From an uncultured Roseibium sp. (GTDB lineage: Bacteria; Pseudomonadota; Alphaproteobacteria; Rhizobiales; Stappiaceae), in contig NZ_OY769915.1 in assembly GCF_963669205.1 (NCBI RefSeq), forward strand, positions 5,492,001-5,556,000: 64,000 nt of DNA. The letters are read 5' to 3'. The notes beneath the pieces are model-generated. The model made no database searches. It saw nothing but the letters and a program-made list of their open reading frames with translations, and was not told the DNA's origin. How positions within the stretch are numbered: position 1 is the first letter of the stretch; each line of letters begins with the position of its first letter. Shown here piece by piece: positions 17,149-25,250 of the stretch. A program made the translations under genes and the position numbers.

Positions 17149-17509
17149 GGATAAACCTCCTGTCTGTTGGCTCAACATTACCATCGTGCCACATGAAATC
17201 TGACCTTGTCGATTGCAGAATCCGCATATCTGATCCATTTCGCCGACAAAATATGCATTCATGCATCTATCCTTAGAAAACCCTAAAGAACGCCCGTCGA
17301 TTAACTGTCTAAAATCGCACGATAATCGCGCCTGTTTACTTCGCCGGCTGAGGAAATCACGCTGTGAACAATTATTGGACAATTGTGGAGCTAGCCCGCC
17401 TCGCATCGATGCCGCAGGCAGGTTGGCGGCCGCGAAAGATGCTATCTTGCCCGCAACGGGCAAAATAGACTAGGACTTGATTCCTGGGCGTTGGGGAACA
17501 GAGGGCCAA
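17149..17509. other. Divergent intergenic region between two YdcH-type genes
   Basis: This 361-bp region is noticeably AT-richer than its surroundings around 17190-17380. It holds the promoters of both divergent small genes. I find no clear operator, small RNA or additional gene. Confidence 0.5.
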
Positions 17510-17707
17510 ATGGACACGGATGCTTTGCGAATGGAGCTTGCGCAGCTTCGTCAGGAACACAGGGACCTTGACGTCGCCGTGGAGGCGCTTGCAGCAACAT
17601 CGAATCATGACGTCCTGCAGCTGCAACGCCTCAAGAAGAAGAAACTGCTGATCAAGGATCGCATCTCTGCACTGGAGGATCAGCTTTTCCCGGACATCAT
17701 TGCATAA
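17510..17707 (+). CDS. YdcH family protein (DUF465), second copy
   Basis: A 65-residue helical protein (MDTDALRMELAQLRQEHRDL, then LQRLKKKKLLIKDRISALEDQL) with the DUF465 signature of a KKKKLxxKDxI basic-hydrophobic helix. It is divergent from another DUF465 gene, so the two form a head-to-head pair of distant paralogues. ATG 17510 was chosen by family length; an upstream ATG at 17477 adds 11 unrelated residues. Function unknown. Confidence 0.8.
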   Translation: MDTDALRMELAQLRQEHRDLDVAVEALAATSNHDVLQLQRLKKKKLLIKDRISALEDQLFPDIIA

Positions 17708-17844
17708 CCCTTGCAACGGCGGGTCAGCCCGGCTGAACCGGTCGCTTGCGTTTTTGTTGGCGTCCGCGCCTTTCCGGGGTTGCGATGCTGGCCGCTCTGC
17801 CTATACTCCGCGCCTTTCTGAGCCCCGGGCATGTGGAGCAAGCA

Positions 17845-18336
17845 ATGGCAAATGCGGATGTCGCCATCATTATGGGAAGCCAGTCGGACTGGCCGACGAT
17901 GAAACACGCGGCCGAAACGCTCGACCAGCTCGGTGTCAGCTACGAAGCCCGGATCGTCTCGGCACACCGCACGCCTCAGCGCATGTATGATTTCGCCACG
18001 GGAGCAAAGGCGGAAGGCTTCAAGGTGATCATTGCCGGGGCCGGCGGCGCAGCGCATCTTCCCGGTATGACGGCTGCGCTCACCCCCCTTCCCGTGTTCG
18101 GCGTTCCCGTTGAAAGCCGCACCCTGTCAGGTGAAGACAGCCTGCTTTCGATCGTGCAGATGCCCGGCGGCATTCCGGTCGGCACGCTTGCCATCGGCAG
18201 GGCCGGCGCGACGAATGCCGGGCTGCTCGCCGCCGCCGTGCTTGCCCTTGCCGATCCTGCAATCGAGACCGCGCTTGACGCCTACCGCGCCGAACGCACG
18301 GCGGACGTCGCCGAGTTTCCGGCAGACGACATCTGA
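17845..18336 (+). CDS. purE: N5-carboxyaminoimidazole ribonucleotide mutase
   Basis: A 163-residue class I PurE with the nucleotide-binding IMGSQSDWPTM, the SAHRTPQRM motif and GGAAHLPGM. It converts N5-CAIR to CAIR in purine biosynthesis. GGAG upstream of the ATG and homology fix the start; an earlier in-frame ATG at 17746 is not conserved. The purK gene, which makes its substrate, follows after 25 bp in the same operon. Confidence 0.95.
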   Translation: MANADVAIIMGSQSDWPTMKHAAETLDQLGVSYEARIVSAHRTPQRMYDFATGAKAEGFKVIIAGAGGAAHLPGMTAALTPLPVFGVPVESRTLSGEDSLLSIVQMPGGIPVGTLAIGRAGATNAGLLAAAVLALADPAIETALDAYRAERTADVAEFPADDI

Positions 18337-18361
18337 AACCAGAAAACGCGAGACTTCGAAG

Positions 18362-19453
18362 ATGAGCGACATACGGCTACGCCCGGGCGACACCGTCGGC
18401 ATACTTGGCGGAGGCCAGCTCGGCCGTATGCTTGCTCAGTCTGCGGCCAGTCTCGGGCTGAAGACCCACATTTACTGCCCTGACCCACACAGCCCGGCCT
18501 TCGACGTCAGCGCGACCTTCACCATCGCGCCATATGAGGACATCGATGCGCTGAACCGGTTCGCGGATGCCGTCTCGGTCGTCACCTACGAATTCGAGAA
18601 CGTGCCCGGACCGACCGCCGCGCATCTGGATGCAAGGGTTCCGGTGCGCCCCGGTGTGCGCGCGCTGGAAGTCTCCCAGGACCGCCTCTTTGAAAAACGA
18701 TTCCTGTCGGAGACCGGCATCGCGATTGCCGGTTTCGCGGACATCAATTCGCAATCGGATCTGGACAGCGCCCTGAAGGAGTTCGGCGGCAAGGGCGTTC
18801 TGAAAACCCGGCGCTTCGGCTATGACGGCAAGGGCCAGATGATGATCCGGGAACCCGGCGATGCCGATGGCGCCTTCGACAGCATCGGCGCGGTCCCTGC
18901 CGTACTGGAAGCCCTGATCCCCTTCGAATGCGAAGTCTCTGTCATTGTTGCCCGCGATCTTGACGGAACGTCCCGCAGCTTCGACATCGCGCGCAATCAC
19001 CACGAAAACCACATCCTCAAGACCTCTTCGGTTCCCGCCGGCGTGTCGGCCCGGACCGCGGAAGCTGCCCGCAAGATGGCCGAGCAGATCGTCCACGGCC
19101 TGGATTATGTCGGTGTCATGGGCGTCGAGATGTTTCTTGTCCGGGACGAGACCGGCGAAAAACTGCTTGTCAACGAAATCGCGCCGCGGGTTCACAATTC
19201 CGGCCACTGGACGCAGGACGCCTGCCTGACATCGCAGTTCGACCAGCATATCCGTGCCGTCGCGGGTTGGCCGCTTGGCTCCGCGGAACGGCATTCGGAT
19301 GCCGTCATGGAGAACCTGATCGGCTTCGAAGCCGACACCTGGACGGACGTGCTGAAGGACCCCGGCGCCCGGCTTCATCTTTACGGCAAGTCCGAAACCC
19401 GCGCAGGCCGCAAGATGGGGCATGTCAACCGGATCACACCGATATCGGACTGA
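18362..19453 (+). CDS. purK: 5-(carboxyamino)imidazole ribonucleotide synthase
   Basis: A 363-residue ATP-grasp enzyme. It starts with a Rossmann-like GILGGGQLGRMLAQSA, continues with ATP-grasp elements (GVLKTRRFGYDGKGQ, the EVSVIVARD strand, LLVNEIAPRVHNSGHWT) and ends normally. It converts AIR, bicarbonate and ATP to N5-CAIR for PurE. The stop codon lies only 17 bp before the left end of a 269-bp repeat element, and a 19-bp palindromic remnant fills that space, so insertions happened right against the 3' end of the operon without damaging it. Confidence 0.94.
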   Translation: MSDIRLRPGDTVGILGGGQLGRMLAQSAASLGLKTHIYCPDPHSPAFDVSATFTIAPYEDIDALNRFADAVSVVTYEFENVPGPTAAHLDARVPVRPGVRALEVSQDRLFEKRFLSETGIAIAGFADINSQSDLDSALKEFGGKGVLKTRRFGYDGKGQMMIREPGDADGAFDSIGAVPAVLEALIPFECEVSVIVARDLDGTSRSFDIARNHHENHILKTSSVPAGVSARTAEAARKMAEQIVHGLDYVGVMGVEMFLVRDETGEKLLVNEIAPRVHNSGHWTQDACLTSQFDQHIRAVAGWPLGSAERHSDAVMENLIGFEADTWTDVLKDPGARLHLYGKSETRAGRKMGHVNRITPISD

Positions 19454-19455
19454 CG

Positions 19456-19474
19456 CTTAGGGTCCTGACCCTAG
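19456..19474. repeat. Solo end of the CTAG repeat family
   Basis: The inverted repeat AGGGTC-ct-GACCCT ends in CTAG. Its right 15 bases (GGGTCCTGACCCTAG) are identical to the right end of the element at 21208-21477. It looks like a relic of another copy, joined to the element that begins at 19471. Confidence 0.55.
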
Positions 19475-19739
19475 ATGATGGACCCATAAATGAGACTGAA
19501 ATGGATGCGAAATGGCGAAATCCCGTCAGGAAGGGTGTGCGGAGCGGGCTTCCTGCCCGGTCAAGCACGCTGACGCCACGGGGTGAAGCCATTTCCATGT
19601 CCTTCGGATTTGACCGGAGTGCGCCTCCCCGGCGTCGCGAAAGACTTGAAAATGAACCACATTTCCTGCGCTTCCGCGCCTTGACGAGAAGCAATCCGCC
19701 TCAAACCATTTCCGCCTCATTTATGGGTCCATCACCTAG
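19471..19739. mobile_element. CTAG-bounded MITE-like element, copy 1
   Basis: A 269-bp non-coding element bounded by CTAG. Its terminal inverted repeats are about 34 bp with about three mismatches; they begin CTAGRTGATGGACCCATAAA. It shares about 93% identity (18 differences counted by eye) with the copy at 59901. It sits between purK and the convergent MATE gene, and the CTAG of its right end provides the MATE stop codon. The size, lack of a transposase and TA-centred target suggest a miniature element mobilised by an IS630/IS870-type transposase (inference). Confidence 0.8.
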
Positions 19740-21133
19740 ATCCTGACCAGACCCAGCTCTTCCCGGCGCGCAAACCGGAAGTTTGCCAGCAGCGCCACAC
19801 TTGCCAGGCCTCCGGCAAGTCCGAGCCAGACGCCGACGCCGCCCCAGCCGGCCAGGAAGCCGAGCCCGAGGGACAGGCTGATGCCGACGACCCAGTAGCC
19901 GAACAGCGCGTAGAGCAAGGGTATTGTCGTGTCCCCCAGACCGCGCAGATTGTTTACGCCGATGATCTGCCCGCCGTCGGCAAGCTGAAACAGCGCCGCG
20001 ACCAGCAGGAAGGAAACGCCATAGGCAAGAACCTCCAGCGCTTCCGGATCTGAAAAGTCGAGATAAAGCCCGATCAATGTCTCGGGGATCGTCCAGAAGA
20101 CAATCGCAAAGCACACCATGAAGAACGTGGTGACCCAGAGCGATGTCCACCCGGCGCGGCCGATGCCGTCTCGGTCGCCGCGCCCGGCCGCAAGACTGAC
20201 ACGCGTCATCGCTGCCATGGAGAGCCCGACGGGCACCATGAAGGTGATCGATGCGATCTGAAGCGCGATGCCGTGCGCGGCCAGCGGCACGGTGCCCAGC
20301 CAGCCGATCATGATGGCCGAGGCCGTGAACAGCGACCCTTCCGCCACGATCGTCAGCCCGATCGGCGTACCAAGCCGGAGGATCTGGAAAAAGACCGGCC
20401 AGTCGGACCGCCAGATGCGGCCGAGAAGATTGTAACGGCGCAGTTTCGGATGCAGAAGCGCATAGCCGAGCAGAAACAGGAACGTGGTCGTTGCACTGAG
20501 GACGGACGCGAAACCCGCACCGACAAGCTCCAGCCTCGGAAATCCGAAATGACCGAAGATAAGCAGGTAATCAAGTATGGCGTTGGCAACCGCACCGGCG
20601 ATTGTTGCCCAAAGCACGACCTGGGTGCGCTCCATGACGGTCAGGAACCCCCGGATCGCCATGATCAGCAGGGCCGGCAGCATGGTCCATTGCAGAACCT
20701 GCATGTAAATGCCCGCAAGACTTGCCAGTTCCGGCTCCTGGCCGAGCAGCAGCAAAATCGATTCGGTGAAGAACAGGACAATCCAGACCGGAATGCAGAA
20801 AATCACGGAGATCCAGAACCCCATGCGGACCGCACGCCGCAAATCACGAGGCCGCCGTTGGCCGCGCGCCCGCGCCGCAAGCGGAATGACCGCCTGGAGA
20901 ATACCCATGCCGAAGAACCACAGGAGCATGTAGAAATTGAACGCCAGCACGGAGGCCGCAAGCTCTACGGCTCCGAGGCGGCTGATCATCAGGACGTCGG
21001 TGGTGTTGATCGCGATCTGCGCCAGTTGTGCGCCGGCAAGTGGCATGCCGAGCGACAGCGTCGGCAGGATGTCGCTCTGCCACACCGATTTTGACGGCGC
21101 CGAATCGGGCTCCCTTGACGCGGGATGCGCCAT
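19736..21133 (-). CDS. MATE family multidrug/toxin exporter
   Basis: A 465-residue membrane protein with twelve predicted helices in two pseudo-symmetric halves. Segments such as MPLAGAQLAQIAINTTDVLM and a repeated VGLSMAAMTRVSLAAGRG-type loop are typical of the NorM branch. It exports cationic drugs or metabolites by Na+ or H+ antiport. ATG 21133 fits the family start; an extension to 21205 is unlikely. The TAG stop is formed by the CTAG end of a repeat element, and another copy lies 75 bp upstream of the start, so the gene is framed by two related elements. The last residues may not be ancestral. Confidence 0.87.
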   Translation of the reverse strand: MAHPASREPDSAPSKSVWQSDILPTLSLGMPLAGAQLAQIAINTTDVLMISRLGAVELAASVLAFNFYMLLWFFGMGILQAVIPLAARARGQRRPRDLRRAVRMGFWISVIFCIPVWIVLFFTESILLLLGQEPELASLAGIYMQVLQWTMLPALLIMAIRGFLTVMERTQVVLWATIAGAVANAILDYLLIFGHFGFPRLELVGAGFASVLSATTTFLFLLGYALLHPKLRRYNLLGRIWRSDWPVFFQILRLGTPIGLTIVAEGSLFTASAIMIGWLGTVPLAAHGIALQIASITFMVPVGLSMAAMTRVSLAAGRGDRDGIGRAGWTSLWVTTFFMVCFAIVFWTIPETLIGLYLDFSDPEALEVLAYGVSFLLVAALFQLADGGQIIGVNNLRGLGDTTIPLLYALFGYWVVGISLSLGLGFLAGWGGVGVWLGLAGGLASVALLANFRFARREELGLVRI

Positions 21134-21207
21134 TGCTTCCTCCAACAAACGGGGCGTTGAACCGCCTTCTTGAACGAGGCATTTGGGTTCTGGTGAGAAA
21201 ATCACCT

Positions 21208-21477
21208 CTAGGGTCAGGACGCATTAATTTGGTTGAATTGGCGCAGCAAACGGCGATGAGCTGCAAGGAAAAGCGCGACAAGCGGGCTTCCTGCCCGGTT
21301 GAGCGGTTTGACGAAGCAGACCGAAGCCGTTTTTGCGTCCCTGAGGGATAGGGCGAATTTGCCCGGCAACGTCGTTGCAAATCTTTGGAAACCGGACGGT
21401 TTCCTGCAGCTTTGCGCCTCGTATCCGAACAAATTCATCCCGACCAATTCATCCAAATAAATGGGTCCTGACCCTAG
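21208..21477. mobile_element. CTAG-bounded MITE-like element, diverged copy 2
   Basis: A 270-bp element with terminal inverted repeats of about 34 bp, three mismatches, beginning CTAGGGTCAGGAC. The ends differ from copies 1 and 4, but length, CTAG boundaries and an internal GCGGGCTTCCTGCCCGGT block are shared, so it belongs to the same superfamily as a distinct subfamily. It lies upstream of the MATE gene and could contribute to or interrupt its promoter. No open frame of note. Confidence 0.78.
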
Positions 21478-21530
21478 TCTTCAATCGCTCCCCTGTCCAT
21501 CTTTCTTGTATTCCGGCACGCGGTTTACGA

Positions 21531-21556
21531 TCAGGATCTGCAATTACAGATCCTGA
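21531..21556. repeat. Small perfect inverted repeat, likely element remnant
   Basis: TCAGGATCTG and CAGATCCTGA form a perfect 10-bp stem around CAATTA. CCCTAA follows, recalling the GACCCTAG end of the neighbouring element. It looks like two element ends brought together by an internal deletion. Confidence 0.5.
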
Positions 21557-21821
21557 CCCTAAGGTCCGAATTCGCCCGGATTATTTGCGAATGGCTGTGG
21601 ACAGGTGAGGCCGCCTCTGGTATGTACCGCCCTCATGTGAGCGACGCGTCAGCGGCGATCAGGTCTCTTTACACAAGTGAATGCATGGCAGCCCGTTGCT
21701 GCATCGGCACTTCACGCGGTGCTTTCGGGACGATCGATTGAAGGGCTGGCAAGGCGTCTTTAATCAAGGTTTTAATTTGTCCGCGGGTCTGCCGCAGGGC
21801 ATAGAGAACAGGAAAAAACGC

Positions 21822-22049
21822 GTGCAGGTTCTGGTTCGCGACAACAATGTCGATCAGGCGCTCAAGGCGCTGAAAAAAAAGATGCAGCGCGAAGGCATCT
21901 TCCGTGAAATGAAACTTCGCGGCCACTTCGAAAAGCCGTCCGAGAAAAAAGCCCGTGAAAAGGCCGAAGCCGTGCGCCGTGCGCGCAAGCTGGCCCGCAA
22001 GCGTGCACAGCGTGAAGGTCTGCTTCCGGGCAAGTCCGCTCGCCGCTGA
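21822..22049 (+). CDS. rpsU: 30S ribosomal protein S21
   Basis: A 75-residue basic protein, VQVLVRDNNVDQALKALKKK and onward, ending in an Arg/Lys-rich tail (RKLARKRAQREGLLPG). This is alphaproteobacterial S21. The start is GTG at 21822 by homology, with a GGAAAA purine stretch ahead of it. S21 sits near the anti-Shine-Dalgarno region of 16S rRNA and helps initiation. The gene stands alone with its own terminator. Confidence 0.94.
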   Translation: MQVLVRDNNVDQALKALKKKMQREGIFREMKLRGHFEKPSEKKAREKAEAVRRARKLARKRAQREGLLPGKSARR

Positions 22050-22107
22050 TTGCGGCTTGAGTGCACCCGGCTGAAAGGCCTCTTCTCTATTGCAGAATTG
22101 CCGTAAG

Positions 22108-22133
22108 GCCGACCGGGTTCACGGTCGGCTTTT
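22108..22133 (+). terminator. Rho-independent terminator of rpsU
   Basis: Stem GCCGACC / GGTCGGC with an eight-base loop, followed by TTTT and, after GGCG, another T run; 58 bp after rpsU. Confidence 0.75.
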
Positions 22134-22218
22134 GGCGTTTTACAAAGAATTTGCCGCACGGATACACCGTAGGGCAACGGCAGCCACATTCCCGCCCTAT
22201 TGGAGGTCGATGAACGGC

Positions 22219-23073
22219 ATGTCCAAACGCTTGATTGTCAGAGAGCATATGTGCCGCATGCGCAACTTCCTGCCACACGCGACCCTGTTCGCCTTCGCAA
22301 CGCTCCTGGCCGCGTGTAACACTGCCGGCGTTTATGATGACGTGCCGGTCAACAAATCGGCCGGATCTTCGACCAACATTGCGTCACTGACTGCGGTGAT
22401 CGAATCGAATCCCTCAGACGCGACCGCCTACAGTACCCGCGGCATCGCCTATGGACAGGCAGGCAAACTCGACCAGGCGATCGAGGACTTCAACCGCGCC
22501 CTGCAGCTCAATCCCCAGTCCTACCAGACATACGCCAACAGGGCGCTCGTCTACCGCCGCCAGGGCAAGAACGATCTCGCCGTTTCGGACTATACGCGCG
22601 CCATCAATATCAAGCCCGACTATGACGTCGCCTATGTCGGCCGCGGCAATATCTATCGCCAGCAGGGCAACTACAACGCGGCGCTTGCCGACTTCAATTC
22701 CGTGATCGCACGCGACAGCAGTGACGCCCGCGCCTTCTACAACCGGGGCCTGATCTACCAGGCTCAGAAGCAGGACAGTCTTGCCATCGAGGATTTCGCC
22801 ACGGCAATCGGCCTGAACCCGAAGGCAAGCGCGCCCTATATCGCAAGGGGCATTTCCTATCTCGCGGTCAATGACCCGAACGCGGCATTCGAGGACTTGT
22901 CCATGGCGGTGAACCTCGACAGGGAATCGGCAATTGCCTGGGCGAACCGCGGTCTCGCGCTGGAACTTCTCGGCAAGCCCAAGGACGCCCGCCGCAACTA
23001 TTCGCGCGCCATGTCGCTGGACAATTCCAACAAGATCGCCCGCGAGGGCCTCGGCCGCGTCGGCCAGGGCTGA
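22219..23073 (+). CDS. Tetratricopeptide-repeat lipoprotein
   Basis: A 284-residue protein with an N-terminal hydrophobic segment ending in the lipobox LLAAC (Cys33), so it is probably lipid-anchored in the envelope. The rest is six to seven TPR units of 34 residues (patterns such as AYSTRGIAYGQAGKLDQAIE and AYVGRGNIYRQQGNYNAA). It resembles NlpI-type adaptors that scaffold envelope enzymes, but partners are unknown. The start is ambiguous: ATG 22210 is 3 bp from a GGAGG site, ATG 22219 is 12 bp away, and ATG 22258 would give the shortest signal peptide. Confidence 0.8.
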   Translation: MSKRLIVREHMCRMRNFLPHATLFAFATLLAACNTAGVYDDVPVNKSAGSSTNIASLTAVIESNPSDATAYSTRGIAYGQAGKLDQAIEDFNRALQLNPQSYQTYANRALVYRRQGKNDLAVSDYTRAINIKPDYDVAYVGRGNIYRQQGNYNAALADFNSVIARDSSDARAFYNRGLIYQAQKQDSLAIEDFATAIGLNPKASAPYIARGISYLAVNDPNAAFEDLSMAVNLDRESAIAWANRGLALELLGKPKDARRNYSRAMSLDNSNKIAREGLGRVGQG

Positions 23074-23190
23074 AGCCACCCGCAGACGGCCCTTCCGGGC
23101 AACCCGCCTGATCCAGATCAACGCGACGACGTGAGTTCACGCTATCATTGAGACCTGCCTGCAGCCGTTCTGAAACTGACGGAGGGTCCC

Positions 23191-23871
23191 ATGAAAACCA
23201 TCCTGATACTGGACGGTCACCCTGACCCTGACGACGGCCATCTGTGTCACGCGCTCGCACACGCATACCGGGACGGCGCGGAGCGGGCCGGACATCGCTT
23301 GAACCTCATCCGCATCGCGGATCTCGACTTTCCCCTTCTGCGCAAACCGTCGGATTTTACCGATGAACCAAGCCCCGAGGCCGTCAGGCCAGCGCGCGAC
23401 GCTCTTCTGGATGCGGATCATCTCGTGCTGATCTATCCCCTCTGGCTCGGAACGCTGCCGGCTTACACCAAGGGATTTCTGGAACAGCTTCTCCACTACG
23501 ACACCGCGTTCGAACGCTCTGCGGACGACCGCTGGCCAAAGGGCAAGATGCGCGGAAAATCAGCACGGATCGTCCTGACCGCAGGCATGCCGGCCCTCGC
23601 CTACAGGCTCTGGTACGGCGCCCACAGCCTGAAAAGCCTGAAGCGGAACATCCTCGGCTTCGTCGGGTTCAAACCGGTCAGATCAACGGTGTTCGGCATG
23701 GTCGAGCATGCCGAACCGGCAAAGGCCGGCCGCTGGATGCGGACGATGGAAATGCTAGGGTATGGACACAAAAATGAAACCGATTTGGCGGCAGAAATGG
23801 CAAAATCTCGCGAGGAAGCGTGCGCAGAGCGGGCTTTATGCCCGGTCAAGCGCGGTGACGCTGCGAGGTGA
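23191..23871 (+). CDS. Flavodoxin-fold NAD(P)H quinone reductase with repeat-encoded tail
   Basis: A 226-residue protein. Residues 1-188 are an NQO1/KefF-type NAD(P)H dehydrogenase: ILILDGHPDPDDGHLCHAL at the FMN site, LVLIYPLWLGTLPAYTKGFLEQ, and a normal family end near FGMVEHAEPAKAGRWMRTMEM. From codon 189, at the CTAG starting at 23755, the frame enters a repeat element and gains 38 residues unrelated to the family before stopping. Normal family length is about 190-200 residues, so probably only a few native residues were lost and activity may persist. The flavin and the quinone-reductase role are family knowledge. Confidence 0.82.
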   Translation: MKTILILDGHPDPDDGHLCHALAHAYRDGAERAGHRLNLIRIADLDFPLLRKPSDFTDEPSPEAVRPARDALLDADHLVLIYPLWLGTLPAYTKGFLEQLLHYDTAFERSADDRWPKGKMRGKSARIVLTAGMPALAYRLWYGAHSLKSLKRNILGFVGFKPVRSTVFGMVEHAEPAKAGRWMRTMEMLGYGHKNETDLAAEMAKSREEACAERALCPVKRGDAAR

Positions 23872-24023
23872 AGCCATTTTGCCGTCCTTCGGATTTGGCC
23901 GTTTTGGCCATCTGCTGCGTCGCGAAAGGCTTGAAAATGAAAACATTTCCTGCGCTTCCGCTTCTCGCAGTTGGTCAAAACGATCCAAACCAAATTGACT
24001 TCATTTATGAGCCCGTACCCTAG
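23755..24023. mobile_element. CTAG-bounded MITE-like element, copy 3
   Basis: A 269-bp element bounded by CTAG with diverged inverted repeats of about 34 bp (about seven mismatches). It shares internal blocks such as TCCTTCGGATTTG, GCGAAAGGCTTGAAAATGAA and TTTCCTGCGCTTCCGC with copies 1 and 4. It is inserted at the 3' end of the quinone reductase gene and stops 14 bp from the convergent pseudouridine synthase gene. The high number of end mismatches suggests an older insertion than copies 1 and 4. Confidence 0.77.
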
Positions 24024-24036
24024 GGGAAAAAGCGAT

Positions 24037-24708
24037 CTAGAACGGACACCGCGAGCGGAAAGTGACCCGTTCGCCGCCGGTCGGATGATGAAGCTCAAGG
24101 CTCTCCGCATGAAGCATCAGGCGGTCCGATACCGCCAGCGCATCACCTTCGGCATAAAACCGGTCGCCGAGGATCGGATGTCCCAGCGCCAGCATATGCA
24201 CCCGCAATTGATGCGAACGGCCGGTATGGGGAAAGAGCCTGACGCGTGTCGTCTCTTCGGTCCGGCCGATCACCTGCCATCTCGTCAATGCCGCCTTGCC
24301 GTTGTCGAAGCACACCATCTGTTTCGGGCGGTTGGGCCAGTCACAAATCAGCGGCAGGTCAACCTCGCCGGTGTCTGCGTCCAGATGACCCCAGACGTCG
24401 GCAATGTAGGTCTTGCGGGTCTTGCGGCGCTCGAACTGCAGGCTGAGGTGGCGCTGCGCGGCAGGGTTCATCGCAAGCACCATGACGCCGGACGTATCCA
24501 TGTCGAGGCGGTGCACGATGCGGGAGTTGGCGTGAACCCCGCGGGACCGGCTCTCCACGCAGTCTCCGTGTTCGGGTGCCTTGCCCGGCACGCTCAAGAG
24601 GCCGCTCGGCTTGTCGATGACCAGAAGGTCTGCATCCGAATGGATCACCGGCAGGAAGGGCTCCATCGGGGGATCGTAATCGAAAGACTGAGGCACCGCG
24701 GTCGTCAT
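24037..24708 (-). CDS. RluA-family pseudouridine synthase
   Basis: A 223-residue enzyme with the RluA signature HRLDMDTSGVMVLA (catalytic Asp in the HRLD context) and the later motif FPHTGRSHQLRVHMLALGHPILGD. It isomerises uridine in 23S rRNA and/or tRNA. It lacks an S4 domain, as RluA and RluC/D relatives of this length do. Its 3' end lies 14 bp from a repeat element but the C-terminus (VTFRSRCPF) looks native. The exact target base is not deducible. Confidence 0.88.
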   Translation of the reverse strand: MTTAVPQSFDYDPPMEPFLPVIHSDADLLVIDKPSGLLSVPGKAPEHGDCVESRSRGVHANSRIVHRLDMDTSGVMVLAMNPAAQRHLSLQFERRKTRKTYIADVWGHLDADTGEVDLPLICDWPNRPKQMVCFDNGKAALTRWQVIGRTEETTRVRLFPHTGRSHQLRVHMLALGHPILGDRFYAEGDALAVSDRLMLHAESLELHHPTGGERVTFRSRCPF

Positions 24709-24808
24709 CGCCAGTTTTCCGCGCCATTCCGGACAAACGAAAGGCGCAGTTCCGGACCGCGCCTTTGCACATAGACGGGCGCTGGAACGCCCTGATTTCG
24801 GAGCCGGA

Positions 24809-25090
24809 TCAGACCGTCAGGATCGCCAGGATGATCGTGAGCACGGTCACCGCGGTCGGCGGGATCCAGCCGGAATCGCCAAGGGCAAGACCGATGGCGG
24901 AAGCGACCATGGTGGCAATCAGCATCAGCCATCCGAACACGACCGCGGCGGTGCCGCCAAAGCCGAACAGGATGAGGCATATGACGATGTTGATGACGGC
25001 GATGGTGCCGACTTTGGAAAAGTTGATGAAGCCTTCGTAAGTCCGCTCGTGAGCGTCATAGTCCATCGCGGGCGCTTTTTCGTCAGACAT
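24809..25090 (-). CDS. aa3-type cytochrome c oxidase subunit IV
   Basis: A 93-residue protein. Residues 8-40 (MDYDAHERTYEGFINFSK, then a hydrophobic helix) match the bacterial aa3 oxidase subunit IV family, normally about 50 residues with one helix. Here two further hydrophobic segments follow. The subunit packs against the oxidase core and is not needed for catalysis in studied species (family knowledge). It stands apart from any other oxidase genes in this window. Confidence 0.8.
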   Translation of the reverse strand: MSDEKAPAMDYDAHERTYEGFINFSKVGTIAVINIVICLILFGFGGTAAVVFGWLMLIATMVASAIGLALGDSGWIPPTAVTVLTIILAILTV

Positions 25091-25250
25091 TCAGATCCCC
25101 AGGAAAAACAACAGTTGGATGACTTCATACAATAAAGACTTCGGGGTCCGCAATGTCGGCAAACACATAATCCGACAGGTTTGACGCGACTTTTTGGCCT
25201 ATGTTGTAGAAACAGGGTTGTCAGGAGAGGTTTTTGTCCTCCCCGAACAA

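Noticed and set aside
19434..19694. Minus-strand frames of 74-86 residues inside the CTAG elements (also at 59901-60125) with similar translations
   Set aside because: The similarity follows from the DNA identity of the elements. The frame is broken in the other two copies, and no ribosome site or family is seen.
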